Positions 1 through 6,825 of a stretch of DNA of 7,318 bases are shown one piece after another. The translations under genes were made by a program, and so were the position numbers. Each line of letters opens with the position of its first letter. Position 1 is the stretch's first letter. The stretch spans positions 1 to 7,318 of the forward strand of contig SMXK01000151.1 of assembly GCA_004356265.1 (NCBI GenBank), read 5' to 3'. This stretch comes from Bacteroidota bacterium (GTDB lineage Bacteria; Bacteroidota; Rhodothermia; Rhodothermales; UBA10348). The notes under the pieces were generated by a model that made no database searches, had not been told where the DNA came from, and was given only the letters and a program-made list of their open reading frames with translations.

Positions 1-630
1 GGCGGCTGGGAGGCCGTAAACGAGGGCAGGTGAGCGCGGTTTGGGAGGCGCTGCCACGACTTTGGGCCGATCCGGGACATCAGGTTCGGCGCCGACTAGT
101 TCGGCGCCGACTAGTTCGGCGCTGTCTGGTTCGTCAGGAGGCTCAGCCCGAATCTCAGGATCAGGATCAGTCACTGGCTCAGGCTTACTTTCTTCCGCAT
201 CAACCGGAGAATCTCCATCAGACTGGCCAACGGGCGGAGCCTCGCGTTCTTGCTCAGATATCCCTTCATCAGGCCCTGCTTCAGGTGTCTGTGTGGTAGA
301 TGACGCTACCTCGGCCGATTCATCAACAGACGTAGTTGGTCCGGCGTCAGCCTCAACTTTTTCATCTGCTTCGATGACAAGAATGTCACCCGTAGCGGTC
401 ACCACTGGCAGTGATTGGTAGCGGAAATTTACTGCTGCGATCAGAGCGTTTTCTGGTTCGAACCGAATCTCATCTCCACGAACGAAGAATCGACCCAGAT
501 CCTGCACTTCGAGCCCGCCTTCGTCGTCGGCCTTCGCGCGAATGAACTCGACGTACGCTTTTAACTGAGCAGACGCGCTTTCAGGACTGATATCCAGTTT
601 TCGTTGCAATATGGAAAGAAGGTCTGCCAT
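1..630 (-). CDS. HU-fold domain protein with acidic Pro-rich tail (3' partial)
   Basis: The frame is open from an ATG at 630 to the window edge, giving 210 visible residues without a stop. Residues 1-75 look like a HU/IHF-type fold: an amphipathic helical start (ADLLSILQRKL), then a beta segment with DLGRFFVRGDEIRFEP (about 44-59), then LIAAVNFRYQSLPVV (63-77). The DLGRF turn sits where HU has its GFGSF turn, and the basic DNA-binding arm of HU is absent. Residues about 85-190 are a disordered linker rich in Asp, Glu, Pro, Ser and Thr, including a GAELV repeat. The last residues turn basic and then hydrophobic (KPRSPALVYGLPAA), as expected just before a membrane segment. In Bacteroidota, CCDC81-like HU domains are often followed by a transmembrane helix and a C-terminal SPOR domain. 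That is a good guess for the missing part but is not visible here. The start lies 10 bp after the upstream HU-like gene and has no clear Shine-Dalgarno, so the two are probably one transcript. Confidence 0.8.
   Translation of the reverse strand, partial: MADLLSILQRKLDISPESASAQLKAYVEFIRAKADDEGGLEVQDLGRFFVRGDEIRFEPENALIAAVNFRYQSLPVVTATGDILVIEADEKVEADAGPTTSVDESAEVASSTTQTPEAGPDEGISEQEREAPPVGQSDGDSPVDAEESKPEPVTDPDPEIRAEPPDEPDSAELVGAELVGAEPDVPDRPKVVAAPPKPRSPALVYGLPAA
84..122. repeat. 15-bp in-frame tandem repeat (2.6 copies)
   Basis: The unit GTTCGGCGCCGACTA occurs at 84-98 and is repeated exactly at 99-113. A third partial copy (GTTCGGCGC) follows at 114-122. The unit is a multiple of three, so on the minus strand it adds pentapeptides (AELVG, AELVG, AE) inside the acidic linker of the HU-fold protein without breaking the frame. 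The perfect identity suggests recent duplication by slippage. Confidence 0.9.
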
Positions 631-640
631 CGATGTTTAT

Positions 641-877
641 TCAACGGGATTTAAATTCGGGTAACTCACCTTCGTCGTCGCTGGAGCTGAATGTGACGAT
701 CGAACGCGGCGGATCAATTACCAGAACGTCACGATCCTCATCGTGTCTGATCTGAGCCGCAACGTGATCAACATTAAACGTTCCAAGCCCGGGTACCCAT
801 AGGTCTTGGCCGGAGACAAGTGACTCCTGAATGGTCTCAACCAGAGCCAGTTCAAAATGCATCGCAGTTTTAGACAT
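641..877 (-). CDS. small HU-fold (CCDC81/HU-IHF-like) protein
   Basis: A 78-residue protein with an ATG at 875-877 and a TGA at 641-643. It has a helical start (FELALVETIQESLVSG, residues 8-23), the HU-type turn PGLGTF (29-34), the strand-like NVDHVAAQIR, an acidic stretch where HU has its basic arm, and DPPRSIVTF (55-63), which corresponds to the place where HU enters its last helix. It is shorter than classical HU (about 90 residues) because the C-terminal helix is replaced by an acidic tail (SSSDDEGELPEF). Arm residues needed for DNA bending are not visible, so it may act in protein-protein contact rather than as a nucleoid protein. It lies 46 bp after the barrel gene and 10 bp before the second HU-fold gene. 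A second Met at residue 6 is a possible alternative start, and neither has a clear Shine-Dalgarno. The fold assignment is fairly secure; the function is unknown. Confidence 0.8.
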   Translation of the reverse strand: MSKTAMHFELALVETIQESLVSGQDLWVPGLGTFNVDHVAAQIRHDEDRDVLVIDPPRSIVTFSSSDDEGELPEFKSR

Positions 878-884
878 AACTAAC

Positions 885-914
885 TAACGTACCGGGGATG
901 AAATAATAACGTAC
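885..914. repeat. two direct TAACGTAC copies upstream of the small HU-fold gene
   Basis: The octamer TAACGTAC occurs at 885-892 and again at 907-914, 22 bp apart start to start (about two helical turns), in the 46-bp gap between the barrel stop and the HU-fold start. A short AACTAACTAAC run (878-888) lies directly before the start codon. The gap could hold an operator or an internal promoter, but I see no convincing promoter hexamer or terminator in it. Confidence 0.35.
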
Positions 915-923
915 ACAACTCGT

Positions 924-2693
924 TCACCATCTCCACCTGAGTCCGGAGTAAAAGATGCCAGGATCCATTTCATAATTGTCCCAGAACTCCGTTTTTGAGC
1001 CCAGGTTACGAACACCAACCACAGCAGCGGCAGCATCTGTCACAAAATAGGTAGCTTCGAAACCAAGACTGAGTACACGGCTGATCTGTAGTGTCCGTTC
1101 CCTGTCCCGATAACGAGGGGCTTCAAGTCGGATAGATCCCTTGAGCAAAACTTCGCCATCCAATGGATCAAATGCGACAAATGAAGACAGACTGAACGGC
1201 GACAAATAAGGAATTTCAAAGTCGTTGTTATCCAGCTTTCCTGAAAAATAGTCTACCGTTAATCCCGTAGACAGGGACGGAACGATATCTAACAAAGCTT
1301 CAGCAGTCATATAGAAAATCGACGCTTTTTCGTATGAGACGCTTGAGTACCCAGCGGTATATGGCGCAGTGACAGCGCTGTTGTGCTCAATTACCCGGTA
1401 GTTCTGGTAGTCCTTCCATCCGGCCTTTGCCAGTAGAGAGAATCGGCGGCTGGAATAGGCTGCTTCCGCAAAAATATTGGCCGCGGCCAGTGTAGGCTGA
1501 AGGGCCGCGCCGTGTTCAATGAACGGAGCAATTTTGTACATACCGGCATAAGACGACTCTCTGAATTCCGGGACGTTTGCAACCGTAACAGTCAGTCCCG
1601 GAGAGACAACGTAACCGATTCTGAACTCGGGCGTCAGGTATACAAGTTCCCGGTCGAATGAAGACGGCGTATCTCCTTCGACTTTGAATCCGAAGACACG
1701 GGCAGCGACGGAGATCGATAGTTGATCGGAATACTGAAGCGTAAACCCGACTGCACCGTTTCCCGAGGAAAGATTAAGATCAGAACTGCTCAAAGGCGCG
1801 TCATCCGAACTGAGTTTTTGACGGGCCATCGAAAAATCTGCGCTAAGTATTCCAGACGACGCGCGAACGCCTCCGGATCCAGAAATCGAGAATCGGCTTT
1901 CGTCGAGGCCCGGCAGTTCGGGTGAAATACCGGGATAGGCAACTTGGTTAGTCTCAACGGATGATTGGCCGAATCCCAGAAAGAGTTCTCCGTACGAACC
2001 GCCCCGCGAACCAGAAGACATGAATCCAGATATAGTCGATTCCTGAATCGTACGATCGGGCGACTTCTGATCGAGATCGGGACCCGGGACAAGGGCTCCA
2101 AAAAGGCCATAATCATGCCGGGCAACTTCGACGTCACCCCCAAAGTCCATCTTTCCGGACTCGGATCGGATCCCGATACCCGCTACCTGTGAATTGCTGG
2201 CGGTCGATATTTCGTTGTAGTCCGGGAACGGCTCGCGGCCGCCTGTTCCATTAATGTCCGCACGCGCGATGAATTGAGTACTTTTGCCGATCGGAGTGGC
2301 CATCTCTGCCCGGAGATATCCAGTAAAATATCGTCCGATGCCAGCCTCAATCATGCCAGCTGAGGCCGTCCTGGACGACACCGTGGACATGGACGGTGGA
2401 TCCGGGGGTGTCAATGGGCTCGGAGGAAGGTCCTCGTTTTCCTGTTTGTACTCGCCAATGAACGGACTGCGCGTCGCAGGAATGTCTGGCACTCTGGGTG
2501 GAGGGTTAAACCCCGCGAGGGGTTGCCTCGATAAAGACGGAAATGAAATCGACAATTCCCCGGTAATCTCCACGACCTGTGGCGCAAGATTCGGTAAAGT
2601 AACGTCCTGTGCAACGACGAACGTTACTGAGAATACCATCAGAGCCGCGAAAGAGGTTGCGATGCGTTTCATTCTGAATCGTTTCGTAATCAT
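924..2693 (-). CDS. outer-membrane beta-barrel protein (TonB-receptor-like barrel without plug)
   Basis: A 589-residue exported protein. Residues 1-28 form a signal peptide: basic KRFRMKR, a hydrophobic core, then VVA before QDVTLPN. Residues about 50-101 are a linker with many prolines (FNPPPRVPDIPATRSP, then DLPPSPLTPPDPP). From about 110 to the end the sequence alternates polar and hydrophobic residues in strand-length stretches ended by turns rich in Gly, Ser, Asn and Asp. It finishes in YSGLRWRW, an aromatic C-terminus typical of proteins inserted by the Bam machinery. The last part (NLGSKTEFWDNYEMDPG) resembles the end of TonB-dependent receptor barrels, but there is no plug domain or clear TonB box, so transport is unproven. 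The ATG at 2691-2693 overlaps the TGA of the upstream TPR gene, giving an ATGA junction and implying translational coupling. A second Met at residue 8 (2672) also leaves a good signal peptide. It probably works in the outer membrane with the TPR protein. Confidence 0.82.
   Translation of the reverse strand: MITKRFRMKRIATSFAALMVFSVTFVVAQDVTLPNLAPQVVEITGELSISFPSLSRQPLAGFNPPPRVPDIPATRSPFIGEYKQENEDLPPSPLTPPDPPSMSTVSSRTASAGMIEAGIGRYFTGYLRAEMATPIGKSTQFIARADINGTGGREPFPDYNEISTASNSQVAGIGIRSESGKMDFGGDVEVARHDYGLFGALVPGPDLDQKSPDRTIQESTISGFMSSGSRGGSYGELFLGFGQSSVETNQVAYPGISPELPGLDESRFSISGSGGVRASSGILSADFSMARQKLSSDDAPLSSSDLNLSSGNGAVGFTLQYSDQLSISVAARVFGFKVEGDTPSSFDRELVYLTPEFRIGYVVSPGLTVTVANVPEFRESSYAGMYKIAPFIEHGAALQPTLAAANIFAEAAYSSRRFSLLAKAGWKDYQNYRVIEHNSAVTAPYTAGYSSVSYEKASIFYMTAEALLDIVPSLSTGLTVDYFSGKLDNNDFEIPYLSPFSLSSFVAFDPLDGEVLLKGSIRLEAPRYRDRERTLQISRVLSLGFEATYFVTDAAAAVVGVRNLGSKTEFWDNYEMDPGIFYSGLRWRW
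2509..2524. other. perfect 6-bp hairpin inside the barrel gene
   Basis: AACCCC-GCGA-GGGGTT is a perfect inverted repeat with a 4-base loop. It lies within the codons for the linker residues QPLAGFN, about 170 bases into the barrel coding sequence. It could fold in the mRNA but lacks the trailing U tract of a terminator on the coding strand. It may be a by-product of proline and glycine codons. Confidence 0.4.
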
Positions 2694-5600
2694 TGTCCCA
2701 GCCTTGTTTTTGCATCCTGAGCTGCCTGACTGTGATCAGTTTCCGGATAGTCAACAATCACGAGTTCATACAATCTGACCGCCTCGCCCACATCTCCGGT
2801 CTGTTCCAGAGCCTCGGCCTGCCGCAGGTATGCCCGCGCCGTCCAATTCGGATAGCCGGGATACAGGTCATTCATTCGACCAAAAGTCTCTATCGCTGCT
2901 CCGGGATTCCCGTTTTCAAGGTCCAACATACCCAGCCGATATAGAGCATCCGCTCCTGTTTCATCCAGACTTCGCGACACAACAAGGTTAAATAAACGTC
3001 TTGCTTCCGCGTTATTACCTCTCTCTAACTCTATACGGGCCAAGCCCATGTAAACAGGCGTGGTCTCGTCGGCATCTGGAGCAAGACGGGCCGTCTCAAG
3101 TAAAAGTTGTTCTGCTTCACCCTGCCGCCCAAGACCAGTCATCGCCACGCTTCTTCCATAACGAGCCTCCGCAACAGTGCCTCCGTCTGACCCTGCGTGG
3201 TTTTCCAGGTCGGTAAATACCGCTTCAGCAGCGGCGTAATTTCCTTCTTCCAGAAGCAAATGTCCTAACACGCGTGCGGCCTGATCGTAACGTGGGCTGT
3301 CAGGATAATTGTCAACGACCTGCCTCATATATGACTTGGCTTCTGACGGAGATTCTCTTTCGGCAAAAATCGAACCCATATAAAAATATGCATCCGGCAA
3401 AAACGTTTCCGAATTCGCCGTACGTACAAACTGTTGAAATCCAACGAGCGCTTCATCAACCATTCCTGTTTGATAGCGCGTTTCCGCCTGACGGAATCGT
3501 AATTGGTCAATCATGGGCGAACCCGGGTTTCGGGCTATGAACTCCTCGATAATGGAATCGGCCCGGGATTCGTCACCCGTCGCAAGCAGGGCGAACTGAA
3601 TGCCAGCGGCCGCGTCTGCAGTAAACGGACTCGCAGGATAACGCTCCAGAACCACTTCATAAGCTGCGACCGCCTCTTCCAATCGACCCGCATTGAAATG
3701 AGAATCACCGATGCCGTATTGCGCCTTTGCGGCGAGCGGATCTCGCGGATAATCGGTAATTAAAATTTCATACTCTTTTATCGCCTGCTCATAATCTTGT
3801 CCAAGGAAATACAGGTAACCCAACGAATACTGTGTCTCTTCTCGCCATTCACTCGTTCCCCAATCCATCAAAAGCTGACGGAAAGTGGAGATCGCCTCAA
3901 AGTTGTCGCCGGCGTTGGAATAGGCTTGTCCGATCTGATAGAGGGCGTAATCGTCCCCGTCGTCAGCAAGCCGTCCGTACACACGAACCGCGTCTGCGTA
4001 TCGTTTGGTTGCAAAATAGCTGTCTGCGAGTCGCAATCGGGCGTCACTCTGGTACGGAACGGCCCCCATTTCGTCGGTATATGCCCGCAAAAATCTTTCG
4101 AATTCCGGAATAGCGCTCGCGTAGTCCTGCCGCTTGAAGTGCGTCCAGCCGAGAGCATAATAGGCCGCATCTTTATTCTGGCCGGTCGGAAACTCTCTTA
4201 AATATTGATTGAATCTGAATTCTGCGACGGCGTACTGATCCAATTGGAACGCGCTTTCTGCGGACCAGAAAAGTGCTTCAGCGGCATTTTTACTTCTCGG
4301 ATCCGCCGCATACATCTGGCTGAATTCTTTTTCAGACGCTACGTAATCCCTGTTTCTGTACAACAACCACGATTTTTGAAAAGTGACTTCTTCCCGCAGA
4401 GATTCCGGAGCCGCCTCGAGGTCGATGGCTTCGTCGAACAAAGCGAAAGCTGAGTCAAAATAACCCAGGGCAATGGCTGTGTTTGCCCTGTGCAGAATGG
4501 TCTCCGGATATAGTTCAGACCCCGGATAATCTTTCGTCATCAGCCCAAACGAATCGTACGCTTCCCGCCACATCCGAAGTTCGTATTGTAATATGCCCAT
4601 TTCTTGCAGAGCATTGTCTGCAAGGTCGGATTCCGGATATGCATTTGCGGCGGCGAGAAATTGATCCAGCGCGGGTTCCAGCTGCTGTGCAAGTTTCAGA
4701 TTAACCGCCTCGTAATACATGGATTCGGCAGCGATTTCGTCAACCCCTGATTGATGAACGAGTCTGAATTGTTCAGCCGACCATTCAAACGATCCCTCGC
4801 GGTAATAATTCCACGCGAGCCCGTACAAAGCTCGCCGGTAGTATGGACTCGTCGTATCTCCTTCCGTGAACCTCCTGTAATACAGAATCGCATTTTGGCT
4901 GTCACGCAAGTGATTATAGGACTCGGCCATTAGAAACAGGGCGCGCTCTTCAATCGTGCCTGTTACATTAGGGAGCCGCCTTTCTATTTCCGAAATCGCC
5001 CGGATATAGTCACTGGTTTCGTAGTAGACCTCGGCGAGTGCAAGGTCGATGTTTGCAGCCAGCGGGGAGGATGGGTAGGAGGCCGCAAGTCTCTCGAACG
5101 TGCTGGCCGCCTCTTCATACTGCTTGAGTCTAACCTGGTGAAAACCTCTTGCATAAAGGGCCCGCGGAGCGGTATCCGTATCAGGGTAGTCGTCAGCGAC
5201 CTGCAGAAAGTACCGGAGCGCGTCCGCATCTCGGCCCAACTGCCGTGATGATTCCCCCATCCAATACACGGAGATGGCGGCTTGAGAATCTGTGGGATCA
5301 GAATCGAGTACCCGAGCAAGCCGCACAATGGCCTCCTCGTAAGATTCGGAATCAACAAAGTGGCGCCCAAGCGTCAGTTGAGCCTTGTAAGGAAACGGAT
5401 GAAGGGGAAACCTCGAGTCGAATTCCTCCAAAAGCCGAATGGCTTCATCGACCTCACCGACGGCGAGTCGTGCCTCCGATTCATAATACAGAGACTCAGG
5501 GAGCCTGCCGTGTTGCGGAAAATCTCGACGAAACTCTGAAAAGTTAGCGGCAGATAGTGCAAACAGATTACTCGAAAACTGATCCAGTGCTTTCGAGAAG

Positions 5601-5731
5601 GCTTCGTCTGAAGACAAATCGCGGGGTTGAGCGATCGCCTCAGAAACTGGAAAAATAACAGCAATTAAAAATAGAACCGGTACGATTCTTTGCAGGAAAC
5701 CGGCTTTAAGAGCCAGTAACAAAGTCGACAT
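2690..5731 (-). CDS. large secreted TPR-repeat protein (about 25 repeats)
   Basis: With the ATG at 5729-5731 the product is 1013 residues and starts with a clear signal peptide: LKAGFLQR, then hydrophobic IVPVLFLIAVIF, then a cleavage site at EAIA before QPRD. The rest is a near-continuous array of TPR/Sel1-like helical hairpins of about 34-38 residues. I count about 25, each with the pattern of small residue and Tyr in helix A, a Gly- or Asp-containing turn, AI/AV/AE in helix B, and a closing YP or DP before the next unit (for example YEEAIVRLARVLDSDP and YEQAIKEYEILITDYP). The spacing and YP ends resemble the periplasmic CpoB/YbgF and BamD type of TPR rather than cytoplasmic TPRs. Such arrays bind peptides or partner proteins, so a scaffold in the periplasm or on the inner face of the outer membrane is likely. 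The frame is open further upstream to a TTG at 5843-5845, which would add 38 residues. I prefer the ATG because it puts the signal peptide at the N-terminus. The stop codon overlaps the start of the barrel gene by 4 bp. Confidence 0.9.
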   Translation of the reverse strand: MSTLLLALKAGFLQRIVPVLFLIAVIFPVSEAIAQPRDLSSDEAFSKALDQFSSNLFALSAANFSEFRRDFPQHGRLPESLYYESEARLAVGEVDEAIRLLEEFDSRFPLHPFPYKAQLTLGRHFVDSESYEEAIVRLARVLDSDPTDSQAAISVYWMGESSRQLGRDADALRYFLQVADDYPDTDTAPRALYARGFHQVRLKQYEEAASTFERLAASYPSSPLAANIDLALAEVYYETSDYIRAISEIERRLPNVTGTIEERALFLMAESYNHLRDSQNAILYYRRFTEGDTTSPYYRRALYGLAWNYYREGSFEWSAEQFRLVHQSGVDEIAAESMYYEAVNLKLAQQLEPALDQFLAAANAYPESDLADNALQEMGILQYELRMWREAYDSFGLMTKDYPGSELYPETILHRANTAIALGYFDSAFALFDEAIDLEAAPESLREEVTFQKSWLLYRNRDYVASEKEFSQMYAADPRSKNAAEALFWSAESAFQLDQYAVAEFRFNQYLREFPTGQNKDAAYYALGWTHFKRQDYASAIPEFERFLRAYTDEMGAVPYQSDARLRLADSYFATKRYADAVRVYGRLADDGDDYALYQIGQAYSNAGDNFEAISTFRQLLMDWGTSEWREETQYSLGYLYFLGQDYEQAIKEYEILITDYPRDPLAAKAQYGIGDSHFNAGRLEEAVAAYEVVLERYPASPFTADAAAGIQFALLATGDESRADSIIEEFIARNPGSPMIDQLRFRQAETRYQTGMVDEALVGFQQFVRTANSETFLPDAYFYMGSIFAERESPSEAKSYMRQVVDNYPDSPRYDQAARVLGHLLLEEGNYAAAEAVFTDLENHAGSDGGTVAEARYGRSVAMTGLGRQGEAEQLLLETARLAPDADETTPVYMGLARIELERGNNAEARRLFNLVVSRSLDETGADALYRLGMLDLENGNPGAAIETFGRMNDLYPGYPNWTARAYLRQAEALEQTGDVGEAVRLYELVIVDYPETDHSQAAQDAKTRLGQ

Positions 5732-5739
5732 GCAGATGA

Positions 5740-5750
5740 GGGGCCTCCCC
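5740..5750 (-). promoter_or_regulatory. Shine-Dalgarno-like GGAGG within a small hairpin
   Basis: On the minus strand GGGGAGGCCCC lies upstream of the ATG at 5731 chosen for the TPR gene. GGAGG (5744-5748) is a good ribosome-binding core, but its 12-base distance to the ATG is longer than usual. The four G and four C could pair around an AGG loop and partly mask it. It supports the ATG start over the upstream TTG, where no comparable motif is seen. Confidence 0.4.
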
Positions 5751-5864
5751 AGGATCAAACGTGATACCGAGCCATGAAATGATTTACCTGTACGAGCAGA
5801 GCCGAATGACGTTTCCGCTTTTCTGCATTTTTCGGGAAGATCCAAGATTCAGATCGTGAGGCCG

Positions 5865-5872
5865 TATCTTTG
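5865..5872 (+). promoter_or_regulatory. Bacteroidota-type -7 element TATCTTTG for the kinase gene
   Basis: TATCTTTG matches the Bacteroidota sigma-ABfr -7 consensus TAnnTTTG exactly and lies 38 bp before the kinase ATG. That would give a short leader of about 30 bases. The usual TTTG at -33 is not seen 19-21 bp upstream, so the promoter call rests on one box. Confidence 0.4.
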
Positions 5873-5910
5873 CGTGTTTTTGTCCACTCAACAGATCTTT
5901 AAGAACACTC

Positions 5911-6825
5911 ATGGATGTCCTCGCCGTCGGAACGGTTGCACTCGATTCAATTGAAACGCCTCACGGTTCCGTGGACCGCGCGCTCGGTGGAAGTGCCATG
6001 TATATCACGCTCGCAGCAAGACTTATGGCGCAGAATGTATGCCTTGTGGCGGCAGTCGGGGGTGATTTTCCAAGTCAGTATGTCGACTCCCTCGAAGCCG
6101 CCGGAGTGGACCTCGGTGGACTTGAAATTCAGGAAGATGGCCACACCTTTGCGTGGGCCGGGAAATATCATGACGACCTGAACCAGAGAGATACGCTCTA
6201 CACAGATTTGAATGTGCTCGAGACGTTTAATCCGATTATCCCGGATCATTACAAGACGAGCAAAATCGTTTGTCTCGGGAATCTCGATCCGTCCATACAG
6301 ATCGACGTTCTGGCGCAGATGAACAATCCTGAATTCGTGATTCTGGACACGATGAATTACTGGATTCACAAAACACCCGACTCTCTCAAAGATGTTTTCG
6401 GCAAGATCGATTGTTTAATGATCAATGATTCTGAAGCAAGGGATCTGACCGGAGAGGTGAATTTGTTTCGGGCCGCGCGATTGATTCGGGATATGGGTCC
6501 CAAAGTGCTCGTCATAAAAAAAGGCGAGCATGGAGCGCTTCTTTTTGCAGGCGAGGACATTTTTAGCGTACCCGCTTTTCCTCTGGAGCACATTCGTGAT
6601 CCAACAGGCGCTGGTGATGCGTTCATGGGTGGATTCGCTGGATTCATCTCAGGTCACAACAACATCACCCTGGATATCCTGAAGCAGGGCGTTGTGCATG
6701 GGAGTGCCGTTGCTTCCTTCACTGTTGAGAAATTCGGACCAGACCGATTGTTATCTCTAAAACCGAGTGATGTGACTGGCCGAGTCGAGGCGTTTTACGA
6801 GTTAACGTCGATCCCTTCCATGTGA
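5911..6825 (+). CDS. PfkB/ribokinase-family sugar kinase
   Basis: A 304-residue cytoplasmic kinase of normal family length, expected to transfer phosphate from ATP to a sugar or nucleoside hydroxyl. The N-terminal strand VLAVGTVALDSI is followed by the substrate-side GGSAMY (26-31), standing in for the usual GG-N motif. AAVGGDFPSQYVDSLEAAGVD (47-67) is the standard second segment. NDSEARDLTG (172-181) is the N..E motif involved in Mg/phosphate binding, and VIKKGEHGAL (201-210) precedes the nucleotide site. DPTGAGDAFMGGF (230-242) is PfkB signature 2, with catalytic base D236 and the GAGD anion hole. All key residues are present, so it should be active. The lid region (AWAGKYHDDLNQRDT, 81-95) does not match a substrate class I can name, so ribokinase, fructokinase, adenosine kinase and others remain open. 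The ATG fits the family start, with only a weak AAGAAC upstream. It is transcribed away from the envelope cluster. Confidence 0.93.
   Translation: MDVLAVGTVALDSIETPHGSVDRALGGSAMYITLAARLMAQNVCLVAAVGGDFPSQYVDSLEAAGVDLGGLEIQEDGHTFAWAGKYHDDLNQRDTLYTDLNVLETFNPIIPDHYKTSKIVCLGNLDPSIQIDVLAQMNNPEFVILDTMNYWIHKTPDSLKDVFGKIDCLMINDSEARDLTGEVNLFRAARLIRDMGPKVLVIKKGEHGALLFAGEDIFSVPAFPLEHIRDPTGAGDAFMGGFAGFISGHNNITLDILKQGVVHGSAVASFTVEKFGPDRLLSLKPSDVTGRVEAFYELTSIPSM

Larger units (their letters stand above)
5732..5910. promoter_or_regulatory. divergent intergenic region between envelope cluster and sugar kinase
   Basis: This 179-bp region separates the start of the minus-strand TPR gene from the start of the plus-strand kinase and must hold promoters for both if they are the first genes of their transcripts. 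The part at 5732-5845 is also open in frame with the TPR gene from a TTG. Only the kinase side shows a recognisable element (see 5865-5872). On the minus side I see no exact TAnnTTTG; TATCACGTTTG near 5756-5766 is only a loose match. Confidence 0.5.

Noticed and set aside
41..421. Plus-strand open frame of 126 codons, Ser/Thr/Gly-rich
   Set aside because: It is antisense to the acidic linker of the HU-fold gene; its composition is the mirror of Glu/Asp/Pro codons, and it has no domain or start signal.
2509..2524. Perfect hairpin considered as a transcription terminator
   Set aside because: It lies early inside the barrel coding sequence, has only a 6-bp stem and lacks a long U tract on the coding strand.
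2284..2778. Plus-strand open frame of 164 codons across the barrel gene start
   Set aside because: Antisense to the signal peptide and Pro-rich linker and crossing the TPR-barrel junction; no recognisable protein features.
3797..4201. Plus-strand open frame of 134 codons within the TPR gene
   Set aside because: The opposite frame has unbroken TPR periodicity here, so this is a shadow of repeat-rich coding sequence.
2690..5731. DNA-level tandem repeats or recent duplication in the TPR gene
   Set aside because: The units are similar only at the level of protein pattern; I see no long identical DNA blocks between them.
5947..6369. Minus-strand open frame of 140 codons inside the kinase gene
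   Set aside because: The plus frame carries conserved PfkB motifs throughout; the antisense product has none.
6516..6522. A_AAA_AAA heptamer in frame in the kinase gene, a possible -1 slippery site
   Set aside because: It encodes the conserved KK of the KKGEHG motif, the -1 product would lose the catalytic Asp, and no downstream pseudoknot is evident; composition is the simpler explanation.
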